Of a stretch of DNA of 64,000 bases, positions 9,832 to 22,140 are shown piece after piece. Below the pieces are notes generated by a model. It was not told the origin of the DNA. It saw nothing but the letters and a program-made list of their open reading frames with translations, and did not search any database. The stretch is from Apostichopus japonicus (taxonomy: Eukaryota; Echinodermata; Holothuroidea; Aspidochirotida; Stichopodidae), in assembly GCF_037975245.1 (NCBI RefSeq), contig NC_092573.1, forward strand, positions 13,352,001-13,416,000, given 5' to 3'. Position numbers and translations under genes: made by a program. The first letter of the stretch is position 1. The number at the start of each line of letters is the position of its first letter.

Positions 9832-12668
9832 ATTCAAAACGATCGTGGTGACTGGAAATATGCCAAAACAAGCACTGCGTTAGGTCATTTTACGTCTCGT
9901 GTGTGTCTGTGTGCTTTACTTATCTTTTCGTGTTTTTTTTTTTTTCGTTTTTTTTTTCCGTTTTTTTTTTTTTTTCACGGTTAAACTTTTGTGCGAATGT
10001 ACAATACTCCAATTGGGGCATGGTATGCATTCATATCACATTGTTTTGGAAGAATCTGGAACTCTAAGTATTATTTCGACCCAAGAATCACCAGGCTGGC
10101 GTGGTGGCCTGAACGGTTGGAAGACAGCACTGCGCGTCGGTGTTTGTTGTCAGGCTGTGTGAATCGCGCCGATCGGATGACAGACACTGCTTTGTTTATA
10201 ATGGCATCGCCAAGGTGGAATTTTTACACGGGCCTAGGATCCCAATTCCGTATCCTCCCTTAGTTCGCAAAAGCATCCGGGAGATTACGTTTAGAGTCCG
10301 GCCTTCGGGCCAGAAGTGGGCTAGCTGACTTGCAATGGAGGGCTCACGTCGATTCGGACTGGGTTGATGTTCAACGTTCAGTGAAACCATGGCCTCGATG
10401 AGGCGTAATCTCTTGTTAATTTTAGCTTTCTGTCTTCAATTTTATAATATAATGATATAAATTTATTATTGCCTTTTTTTATTCGTCTTTTTCTCGCTTA
10501 GTTATCGCATTTTATTCAAGGTTAAATATATATGCTCATGTCTGCCTAGGTTCGACTCCCCGCCGAAGCAATATTTTATTTTATGTTTTTATTATTATTA
10601 TTAATATTTGGGGTGTTGTTGATATCTGCATGTCTATGCATGGTGTTTTAAGTTTGTTTCGCTTTGTTTGTCTGTTTTTTGTTTTGTTTTTAGGGGGGGG
10701 GGGGTGTTTGTCTCTATTTTGGTATTTTGTTTCGCGTAAACAAAGTAGGTCATTGCAATATTTTGCACAACTTGTCAATAGAAACCGATTCGGAACTTAA
10801 GACCTGAGTGGTAAATTTGATTTCTGTCTCGCTCGTCGCCTTTCACTGGAAATTTGAATGAAAGTATTCATAAGGACGAAAACTGTACCTGCAAAAAGAA
10901 ATGCTTCTTTTGTACAGTGTAAGGCCACCGCGACATCTTTTCTGACAAGCTTGATGATATTTGTTCTTCGGGAATGTTGTGTCATTACTTAGCCTTTATA
11001 TTATAAACAGTTAAGTGTGGAAAGAGCTATGCTCCTGTTAGAACAACTTAACATTTCTTAAATGCTGATTTACTGAGGCAGGCGTTTGAAAGACAGTGTG
11101 ATACAAACAAGTACGGTAACGTGATAAACAATGCCACGAGCTCTCCGTGCATTAAAAACGATCGAAATGTGCGGTATTCATGACGGTACACAAAGCAGAT
11201 CATGCGGATACAGCAGACATAGCCGAGAATAAAACCTAGTAGCGTGGAGGATTCAATTATGACATACTAGGACTTTCTACTGGTAAACTTTACTCATTGT
11301 CGAATAAATCTATATCTAATTTCTAGCTTTTGCTCTATGTTTAACGTATTATGACCAAAACAAATATGAAATTCACGACAATTCCATCGGACTTGTATAT
11401 TCGTTTAAAAATAGCTCCGTTTCGAATCTAACGCTCCATTGCTATGGTAACATCGTGAATAATAGCCCTGCCGCTAATGGATAGATGACATGTAGAAGAT
11501 GACCATCGGTGGCGCTCTCAACTTCTCGTGCCACGTCTGGCACCTATACAAGAAGTAACCGACATATTACTGGCGCAATCCCGACCGAACATATTTTAAC
11601 TCTCCTACAGACTTTTCTACACTGATCCCAGAAAGCATTAAGTGCCGTCAAAATGCCTCAGTTGCCAATAGGTACATGTCCATGACGTAACACTGTTCTC
11701 GTTGTGCATAAAACTGAAGTCAAAAGTAAGGCATATACTGATAGGCCTAGACTAGGTATACGTTGCAGACTATACATATGCTAACTTCACAGACAGACAT
11801 ACATGCATTCAGACAACTTCGGGTAATGTAAAATATCACTAACCGTAATCACGTTATGTTTACTCTGTCTTCAAATGTCGTCCTTTTCTTCTCTGCAACC
11901 CCGGGCCGTCATTGGAGTCGTTCGAACAACTATATTAAGGCGAAGAACGACGTCAAGATATATCCAACGTCTAGACTACACTGCTTGCAATGGAGAGAGA
12001 ACTGCCCAGTACAGTACAGTACGTGTTGATATGAACGCCTACAAAATGACAACAAATATTTTCCATTGAAAATCCACTGTGTATGACGGTATAGTAAACA
12101 CTCGTATATAGATCAACGCACACGCGCGCACGGAGGTATTATGTACGTACAGCATGCAATGCAGACAAATATTTCGGAGCGCGCGCTTCTGATTTTGTGC
12201 TGATATTCTTGTGAGCGCTCTTGTATCACTGTTTGCATGCGCGCACGGACAAGATAGACGTCAGACTATCACGCTGTAGCTACTAAACCTTTACTTACAT
12301 GTGTACAGCAGTAGACTACTGTGATGGTTGCATGCGGCAGTTTAATTTTGTGTGCACAATATGTCAGCATTGTACGGTGGCTTAATAAGGACATAGGAAA
12401 GAAAAACAGTGTCCCCAAATCTCACAATGTTGTCTTTTTATCTCAAACGTTGCCTCTTTTTTTCCCTTCAAAATTTAGATCCAAAAACAAAAGTCCAAAA
12501 GTAGAGACAAAAAGTCCAAATTTTCAGATTTGAGCAGACTTGTTTCCTTTCCTATGTCCCTATTAAGCCACCGTAGTATTGTGACTATTCTATGATCAGA
12601 AAAACTGTACAAATCTAACGGAATTGCTAATGTTATAATGTTAAGAGACTGGCCTTTATCATCCCTGT
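9832..12668 (+). repeat. Repeat unit F4, cut by gap at phase 2837
   Basis: First 2,837 bp of a unit. It stops inside a potential bulged hairpin (a 7-bp stem at phases about 2816-2845) where the 100-N gap begins. The foldback element copy at 12373-12575 is intact. Confidence 0.97.
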
Positions 12669-12768
12669 NNNNNNNNNNNNNNNNNNNNNNNNNNNNNNNN
12701 NNNNNNNNNNNNNNNNNNNNNNNNNNNNNNNNNNNNNNNNNNNNNNNNNNNNNNNNNNNNNNNNNNNN
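12669..12768. other. Assembly gap of exactly 100 N at the orientation switch
   Basis: All bases are N. The round size of 100 is a common placeholder for a gap of unknown length. Forward copies end at its left edge and reverse copies start at its right edge. The left arm reaches 19 bp deeper into the unit (to phase 2837) than the right arm (from phase 2818). Confidence 0.99.
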
Positions 12769-15586
12769 GTCTCTTAACATTATAACATTAGCAATTCCGT
12801 TAGATTTGTACAGTTTTTCTGATCATAGAATAGTCACAATACTACGGTGGCTTAATAGGGACATAGGAAAGGAAACAAGTCTGCTCAAATCTGAAAATTT
12901 GGACTTTTTGTCTCTACTTTTGGACTTTTGTTTTTGGATCTAAATTTTGAAGGGAAAAAAAGAGGCAACGTTTGAGATAAAAAGACAACATTGTGAGATT
13001 TGGGGACACTGTTTTTCTTTCCTATGTCCTTATTAAGCCACCGTACAATGCTGACATATTGTGCACACAAAATTAAACTGCCGCATGCAACCATCACAGT
13101 AGTCTACTGCTGTACACATGTAAGTAAAGGTTTAGTAGCTACAGCGTGATAGTCTGACGTCTATCTTGTCCGTGCGCGCATGCAAACAGTGATACAAGAG
13201 CGCTCACAAGAATATCAGCACAAAATCAGAAGCGCGCGCTCCGAAATATTTGTCTGCATTGCATGCTGTACGTACATAATACCTCCGTGCGCGCGTGTGC
13301 GTTGATCTATATACGAGTGTTTACTATACCGTCATACACAGTGGATTTTCAATGGAAAATATTTGTTGTCATTTTGTAGGCGTTCATATCAACACGTACT
13401 GTACTGTACTGGGCAGTTCTCTCTCCATTGCAAGCAGTGTAGTCTAGACGTTGGATATATCTTGACGTCGTTCTTCGCCTTAATATAGTTGTTCGAACGA
13501 CTCCAATGACGGCCCGGGGTTGCAGAGAAGAAAAGGACGACATTTGAAGACAGAGTAAACATAACGTGATTACGGTTAGTGATATTTTACATTACCCGAA
13601 GTTGTCTGAATGCATGTATGTCTGTCTGTGAAGTTAGCATATGTATAGTCTGCAACGTATACCTAGTCTAGGCCTATCAGTATATGCCTTACTTTTGACT
13701 TCAGTTTTATGCACAACGAGAACAGTGTTACGTCATGGACATGTACCTATTGGCAACTGAGGCATTTTGACGGCACTTAATGCTTTCTGGGATCAGTGTA
13801 GAAAAGTCTGTAGGAGAGTTAAAATATGTTCGGTCGGGATTGCGCCAGTAATATGTCGGTTACTTCTTGTATAGGTGCCAGACGTGGCACGAGAAGTTGA
13901 GAGCGCCACCGATGGTCATCTTCTACATGTCATCTATCCATTAGCGGCAGGGCTATTATTCACGATGTTACCATAGCAATGGAGCGTTAGATTCGAAACG
14001 GAGCTATTTTTAAACGAATATACAAGTCCGATGGAATTGTCGTGAATTTCATATTTGTTTTGGTCATAATACGTTAAACATAGAGCAAAAGCTAGAAATT
14101 AGATATAGATTTATTCGACAATGAGTAAAGTTTACCAGTAGAAAGTCCTAGTATGTCATAATTGAATCCTCCACGCTACTAGGTTTTATTCTCGGCTATG
14201 TCTGCTGTATCCGCATGATCTGCTTTGTGTACCGTCATGAATACCGCACATTTCGATCGTTTTTAATGCACGGAGAGCTCGTGGCATTGTTTATCACGTT
14301 ACCGTACTTGTTTGTATCACACTGTCTTTCAAACGCCTGCCTCAGTAAATCAGCATTTAAGAAATGTTAAGTTGTTCTAACAGGAGCATAGCTCTTTCCA
14401 CACTTAACTGTTTATAATATAAAGGCTAAGTAATGACACAACATTCCCGAAGAACAAATATCATCAAGCTTGTCAGAAAAGATGTCGCGGTGGCCTTACA
14501 CTGTACAAAAGAAGCATTTCTTTTTGCAGGTACAGTTTTCGTCCTTATGAATACTTTCATTCAAATTTCCAGTGAAAGGCGACGAGCGAGACAGAAATCA
14601 AATTTACCACTCAGGTCTTAAGTTCCGAATCGGTTTCTATTGACAAGTTGTGCAAAATATTGCAATGACCTACTTTGTTTACGCGAAACAAAATACCAAA
14701 ATAGAGACAAACACCCCCCCCCCCCTAAAAACAAAACAAAAAACAGACAAACAAAGCGAAACAAACTTAAAACACCATGCATAGACATGCAGATATCAAC
14801 AACACCCCAAATATTAATAATAATAATAAAAACATAAAATAAAATATTGCTTCGGCGGGGAGTCGAACCTAGGCAGACATGAGCATATATATTTAACCTT
14901 GAATAAAATGCGATAACTAAGCGAGAAAAAGACGAATAAAAAAAGGCAATAATAAATTTATATCATTATATTATAAAATTGAAGACAGAAAGCTAAAATT
15001 AACAAGAGATTACGCCTCATCGAGGCCATGGTTTCACTGAACGTTGAACATCAACCCAGTCCGAATCGACGTGAGCCCTCCATTGCAAGTCAGCTAGCCC
15101 ACTTCTGGCCCGAAGGCCGGACTCTAAACGTAATCTCCCGGATGCTTTTGCGAACTAAGGGAGGATACGGAATTGGGATCCTAGGCCCGTGTAAAAATTC
15201 CACCTTGGCGATGCCATTATAAACAAAGCAGTGTCTGTCATCCGATCGGCGCGATTCACACAGCCTGACAACAAACACCGACGCGCAGTGCTGTCTTCCA
15301 ACCGTTCAGGCCACCACGCCAGCCTGGTGATTCTTGGGTCGAAATAATACTTAGAGTTCCAGATTCTTCCAAAACAATGTGATATGAATGCATACCATGC
15401 CCCAATTGGAGTATTGTACATTCGCACAAAAGTTTAACCGTGAAAAAAAAAAAAAAACGGAAAAAAAAAACGAAAAAAAAAAAAACACGAAAAGATAAGT
15501 AAAGCACACAGACACACACGAGACGTAAAATGACCTAACGCAGTGCTTGTTTTGGCATATTTCCAGTCACCACGATCGTTTTGAAT
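12769..15586 (-). repeat. Repeat unit R0, partial, first inverted copy
   Basis: Carries phases 2818 down to 1 on the minus strand, so 2,818 bp. It is the mirror image of F4 about position 12709. Its C tract at 14714-14725 is 12 long, as in the forward arm. Confidence 0.97.
12843..13045 (-). mobile_element. Foldback element, first copy after the inversion
   Basis: Intact 203-bp copy starting 75 bp right of the first gap. With the copy at 12373-12575 it forms two inverted foldback elements facing each other across the gap, which would aggravate assembly and cloning of the junction. Confidence 0.75.
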
Positions 15587-18500
15587 GTCTTGATGTGGAA
15601 CTTGCGCATAATTCAAAGTAGAGGTGATGTGCAAATAAGGAGGATTCAAGGAGGTGACACAGAACAGTTAAGAAATTCTGTGTTTTAATCTGGATATGTT
15701 TCTCCGTGCGAGCGGACGGTTCAGTGTGCTTAACTTGCTCCTCTTCTAGCTCAAAGTCTAAACTGCGTCATGATATAGAAATGTGCATGCACCCTGGCAG
15801 GCCAAGCCCTGATCAGATACCAACGTGGGGGTATGATTTGTCAGTTGACAACTTCTAGCTATACTTTAGCGGACCCTAAACGTGACGGACTTAGTACTGT
15901 GTAAGATAATGGAAGGATTACTTCTGGTACGACACCTACAACAGCTATAAAATAGAAAGCTCCTGATTAAAACCCTAAGAGGGCTGCCAACCGTGACTGA
16001 AATAAACACCGTCGCGTTCTGACTTTACAGGGATGATAAAGGCCAGTCTCTTAACATTATAACATTAGCAATTCCGTTAGATTTGTACAGTTTTTCTGAT
16101 CATAGAATAGTCACAATACTACGGTGGCTTAATAGGGACATAGGAAAGGAAACAAGTCTGCTCAAATCTGAAAATTTGGACTTTTTGTCTCTACTTTTGG
16201 ACTTTTGTTTTTGGATCTAAATTTTGAAGGGAAAAAAAGAGGCAACGTTTGAGATAAAAAGACAACATTGTGAGATTTGGGGACACTGTTTTTCTTTCCT
16301 ATGTCCTTATTAAGCCACCGTACAATGCTGACATATTGTGCACACAAAATTAAACTGCCGCATGCAACCATCACAGTAGTCTACTGCTGTACACATGTAA
16401 GTAAAGGTTTAGTAGCTACAGCGTGATAGTCTGACGTCTATCTTGTCCGTGCGCGCATGCAAACAGTGATACAAGAGCGCTCACAAGAATATCAGCACAA
16501 AATCAGAAGCGCGCGCTCCGAAATATTTGTCTGCATTGCATGCTGTACGTACATAATACCTCCGTGCGCGCGTGTGCGTTGATCTATATACGAGTGTTTA
16601 CTATACCGTCATACACAGTGGATTTTCAATGGAAAATATTTGTTGTCATTTTGTAGGCGTTCATATCAACACGTACTGTACTGTACTGGGCAGTTCTCTC
16701 TCCATTGCAAGCAGTGTAGTCTAGACGTTGGATATATCTTGACGTCGTTCTTCGCCTTAATATAGTTGTTCGAACGACTCCAATGACGGCCCGGGGTTGC
16801 AGAGAAGAAAAGGACGACATTTGAAGACAGAGTAAACATAACGTGATTACGGTTAGTGATATTTTACATTACCCGAAGTTGTCTGAATGCATGTATGTCT
16901 GTCTGTGAAGTTAGCATATGTATAGTCTGCAACGTATACCTAGTCTAGGCCTATCAGTATATGCCTTACTTTTGACTTCAGTTTTATGCACAACGAGAAC
17001 AGTGTTACGTCATGGACATGTACCTATTGGCAACTGAGGCATTTTGACGGCACTTAATGCTTTCTGGGATCAGTGTAGAAAAGTCTGTAGGAGAGTTAAA
17101 ATATGTTCGGTCGGGATTGCGCCAGTAATATGTCGGTTACTTCTTGTATAGGTGCCAGACGTGGCACGAGAAGTTGAGAGCGCCACCGATGGTCATCTTC
17201 TACATGTCATCTATCCATTAGCGGCAGGGCTATTATTCACGATGTTACCATAGCAATGGAGCGTTAGATTCGAAACGGAGCTATTTTTAAACGAATATAC
17301 AAGTCCGATGGAATTGTCGTGAATTTCATATTTGTTTTGGTCATAATACGTTAAACATAGAGCAAAAGCTAGAAATTAGATATAGATTTATTCGACAATG
17401 AGTAAAGTTTACCAGTAGAAAGTCCTAGTATGTCATAATTGAATCCTCCACGCTACTAGGTTTTATTCTCGGCTATGTCTGCTGTATCCGCATGATCTGC
17501 TTTGTGTACCGTCATGAATACCGCACATTTCGATCGTTTTTAATGCACGGAGAGCTCGTGGCATTGTTTATCACGTTACCGTACTTGTTTGTATCACACT
17601 GTCTTTCAAACGCCTGCCTCAGTAAATCAGCATTTAAGAAATGTTAAGTTGTTCTAACAGGAGCATAGCTCTTTCCACACTTAACTGTTTATAATATAAA
17701 GGCTAAGTAATGACACAACATTCCCGAAGAACAAATATCATCAAGCTTGTCAGAAAAGATGTCGCGGTGGCCTTACACTGTACAAAAGAAGCATTTCTTT
17801 TTGCAGGTACAGTTTTCGTCCTTATGAATACTTTCATTCAAATTTCCAGTGAAAGGCGACGAGCGAGACAGAAATCAAATTTACCACTCAGGTCTTAAGT
17901 TCCGAATCGGTTTCTATTGACAAGTTGTGCAAAATATTGCAATGACCTACTTTGTTTACGCGAAACAAAATACCAAAATAGAGACAAACACCCCCCCCCC
18001 CCTAAAAACAAAACAAAAAACAGACAAACAAAGCGAAACAAACTTAAAACACCATGCATAGACATGCAGATATCAACAACACCCCAAATATTAATAATAA
18101 TAATAAAAACATAAAATAAAATATTGCTTCGGCGGGGAGTCGAACCTAGGCAGACATGAGCATATATATTTAACCTTGAATAAAATGCGATAACTAAGCG
18201 AGAAAAAGACGAATAAAAAAAGGCAATAATAAATTTATATCATTATATTATAAAATTGAAGACAGAAAGCTAAAATTAACAAGAGATTACGCCTCATCGA
18301 GGCCATGGTTTCACTGAACGTTGAACATCAACCCAGTCCGAATCGACGTGAGCCCTCCATTGCAAGTCAGCTAGTCCACTTCTGGCCCGAAGGCCGGACT
18401 CTAAACGTAATCTCCCGGATGCTTTTGCGAACTAAGGGAGGATACGGAATTGGGATCCTAGGCCCGTGTAAAAATTCCACCTTGGCGATGCCATTATAAA

Positions 18501-18863
18501 CAAAGCAGTGTCTGTCATCCGATCGGCGCGATTCACACAGCCTGACAACAAACACCGACGCGCAGTGCTGTCTTCCAACCGTTCAGGCCACCACGCCAGC
18601 CTGGTGATTCTTGGGTCGAAATAATACTTAGAGTTCCAGATTCTTCCAAAACAATGTGATATGAATGCATACCATGCCCCAATTGGAGTATTGTACATTC
18701 GCACAAAAGTTTAACCGTGAAAAAAAAAAAAAAACGGAAAAAAAAAACGAAAAAAAAAAAAACACGAAAAGATAAGTAAAGCACACAGACACACACGAGA
18801 CGTAAAATGACCTAACGCAGTGCTTGTTTTGGCATATTTCCAGTCACCACGATCGTTTTGAAT
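15587..18863 (-). repeat. Repeat unit R1, with unique C-to-T at 18375
   Basis: Full 3277-bp copy. A single plus-strand substitution at 18375 (phase 489, G to A on the unit strand) is found in no other copy I read. It falls in the predicted stem of the structured RNA candidate. Confidence 0.96.
18283..18493 (-). ncRNA. Candidate structured RNA, copy in R1 with stem mutation
   Basis: Same element as at 371-581. The substitution at 18375 corresponds to phase 489, which pairs with phase 512 in the 6-bp internal stem. The G-C pair becomes A-C, weakening that stem. No compensating change is seen at the partner position. Confidence 0.3.
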
Positions 18864-21800
18864 GTCTTGATGTGGAACTTGCGCATAATTCAAAGTAGAG
18901 GTGATGTGCAAATAAGGAGGATTCAAGGAGGTGACACAGAACAGTTAAGAAATTCTGTGTTTTAATCTGGATATGTTTCTCCGTGCGAGCGGACGGTTCA
19001 GTGTGCTTAACTTGCTCCTCTTCTAGCTCAAAGTCTAAACTGCGTCATGATATAGAAATGTGCATGCACCCTGGCAGGCCAAGCCCTGATCAGATACCAA
19101 CGTGGGGGTATGATTTGTCAGTTGACAACTTCTAGCTATACTTTAGCGGACCCTAAACGTGACGGACTTAGTACTGTGTAAGATAATGGAAGGATTACTT
19201 CTGGTACGACACCTACAACAGCTATAAAATAGAAAGCTCCTGATTAAAACCCTAAGAGGGCTGCCAACCGTGACTGAAATAAACACCGTCGCGTTCTGAC
19301 TTTACAGGGATGATAAAGGCCAGTCTCTTAACATTATAACATTAGCAATTCCGTTAGATTTGTACAGTTTTTCTGATCATAGAATAGTCACAATACTACG
19401 GTGGCTTAATAGGGACATAGGAAAGGAAACAAGTCTGCTCAAATCTGAAAATTTGGACTTTTTGTCTCTACTTTTGGACTTTTGTTTTTGGATCTAAATT
19501 TTGAAGGGAAAAAAAGAGGCAACGTTTGAGATAAAAAGACAACATTGTGAGATTTGGGGACACTGTTTTTCTTTCCTATGTCCTTATTAAGCCACCGTAC
19601 AATGCTGACATATTGTGCACACAAAATTAAACTGCCGCATGCAACCATCACAGTAGTCTACTGCTGTACACATGTAAGTAAAGGTTTAGTAGCTACAGCG
19701 TGATAGTCTGACGTCTATCTTGTCCGTGCGCGCATGCAAACAGTGATACAAGAGCGCTCACAAGAATATCAGCACAAAATCAGAAGCGCGCGCTCCGAAA
19801 TATTTGTCTGCATTGCATGCTGTACGTACATAATACCTCCGTGCGCGCGTGTGCGTTGATCTATATACGAGTGTTTACTATACCGTCATACACAGTGGAT
19901 TTTCAATGGAAAATATTTGTTGTCATTTTGTAGGCGTTCATATCAACACGTACTGTACTGTACTGGGCAGTTCTCTCTCCATTGCAAGCAGTGTAGTCTA
20001 GACGTTGGATATATCTTGACGTCGTTCTTCGCCTTAATATAGTTGTTCGAACGACTCCAATGACGGCCCGGGGTTGCAGAGAAGAAAAGGACGACATTTG
20101 AAGACAGAGTAAACATAACGTGATTACGGTTAGTGATATTTTACATTACCCGAAGTTGTCTGAATGCATGTATGTCTGTCTGTGAAGTTAGCATATGTAT
20201 AGTCTGCAACGTATACCTAGTCTAGGCCTATCAGTATATGCCTTACTTTTGACTTCAGTTTTATGCACAACGAGAACAGTGTTACGTCATGGACATGTAC
20301 CTATTGGCAACTGAGGCATTTTGACGGCACTTAATGCTTTCTGGGATCAGTGTAGAAAAGTCTGTAGGAGAGTTAAAATATGTTCGGTCGGGATTGCGCC
20401 AGTAATATGTCGGTTACTTCTTGTATAGGTGCCAGACGTGGCACGAGAAGTTGAGAGCGCCACCGATGGTCATCTTCTACATGTCATCTATCCATTAGCG
20501 GCAGGGCTATTATTCACGATGTTACCATAGCAATGGAGCGTTAGATTCGAAACGGAGCTATTTTTAAACGAATATACAAGTCCGATGGAATTGTCGTGAA
20601 TTTCATATTTGTTTTGGTCATAATACGTTAAACATAGAGCAAAAGCTAGAAATTAGATATAGATTTATTCGACAATGAGTAAAGTTTACCAGTAGAAAGT
20701 CCTAGTATGTCATAATTGAATCCTCCACGCTACTAGGTTTTATTCTCGGCTATGTCTGCTGTATCCGCATGATCTGCTTTGTGTACCGTCATGAATACCG
20801 CACATTTCGATCGTTTTTAATGCACGGAGAGCTCGTGGCATTGTTTATCACGTTACCGTACTTGTTTGTATCACACTGTCTTTCAAACGCCTGCCTCAGT
20901 AAATCAGCATTTAAGAAATGTTAAGTTGTTCTAACAGGAGCATAGCTCTTTCCACACTTAACTGTTTATAATATAAAGGCTAAGTAATGACACAACATTC
21001 CCGAAGAACAAATATCATCAAGCTTGTCAGAAAAGATGTCGCGGTGGCCTTACACTGTACAAAAGAAGCATTTCTTTTTGCAGGTACAGTTTTCGTCCTT
21101 ATGAATACTTTCATTCAAATTTCCAGTGAAAGGCGACGAGCGAGACAGAAATCAAATTTACCACTCAGGTCTTAAGTTCCGAATCGGTTTCTATTGACAA
21201 GTTGTGCAAAATATTGCAATGACCTACTTTGTTTACGCGAAACAAAATACCAAAATAGAGACAAACACCCCCCCCCCCCTAAAAACAAAACAAAAAACAG
21301 ACAAACAAAGCGAAACAAACTTAAAACACCATGCATAGACATGCAGATATCAACAACACCCCAAATATTAATAATAATAATAAAAACATAAAATAAAATA
21401 TTGCTTCGGCGGGGAGTCGAACCTAGGCAGACATGAGCATATATATTTAACCTTGAATAAAATGCGATAACTAAGCGAGAAAAAGACGAATAAAAAAAGG
21501 CAATAATAAATTTATATCATTATATTATAAAATTGAAGACAGAAAGCTAAAATTAACAAGAGATTACGCCTCATCGAGGCCATGGTTTCACTGAACGTTG
21601 AACATCAACCCAGTCCGAATCGACGTGAGCCCTCCATTGCAAGTCAGCTAGCCCACTTCTGGCCCGAAGGCCGGACTCTAAACGTAATCTCCCGGATGCT
21701 TTTGCGAACTAAGGGAGGATACGGAATTGGGATCCTAGGCCCGTGTAAAAATTCCACCTTGGCGATGCCATTATAAACAAAGCAGTGTCTGTCATCCGAT

Positions 21801-22140
21801 CGGCGCGATTCACACAGCCTGACAACAAACACCGACGCGCAGTGCTGTCTTCCAACCGTTCAGGCCACCACGCCAGCCTGGTGATTCTTGGGTCGAAATA
21901 ATACTTAGAGTTCCAGATTCTTCCAAAACAATGTGATATGAATGCATACCATGCCCCAATTGGAGTATTGTACATTCGCACAAAAGTTTAACCGTGAAAA
22001 AAAAAAAAAAACGGAAAAAAAAAACGAAAAAAAAAAAAACACGAAAAGATAAGTAAAGCACACAGACACACACGAGACGTAAAATGACCTAACGCAGTGC
22101 TTGTTTTGGCATATTTCCAGTCACCACGATCGTTTTGAAT
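18864..22140 (-). repeat. Repeat unit R2
   Basis: Standard 3277-bp copy; no difference noticed from the reference. Confidence 0.97.

Noticed and set aside
12475-12943. Two 101-codon frames running through the first gap
   Set aside because: Much of each is undetermined sequence across N. The rest is the foldback element read on one strand.
14850-14869. LTR-retrotransposon primer binding site (complement of a tRNA 3' end)
   Set aside because: It lacks the TGG that complements CCA, and no long terminal repeat, polypurine tract or gag/pol lies nearby.
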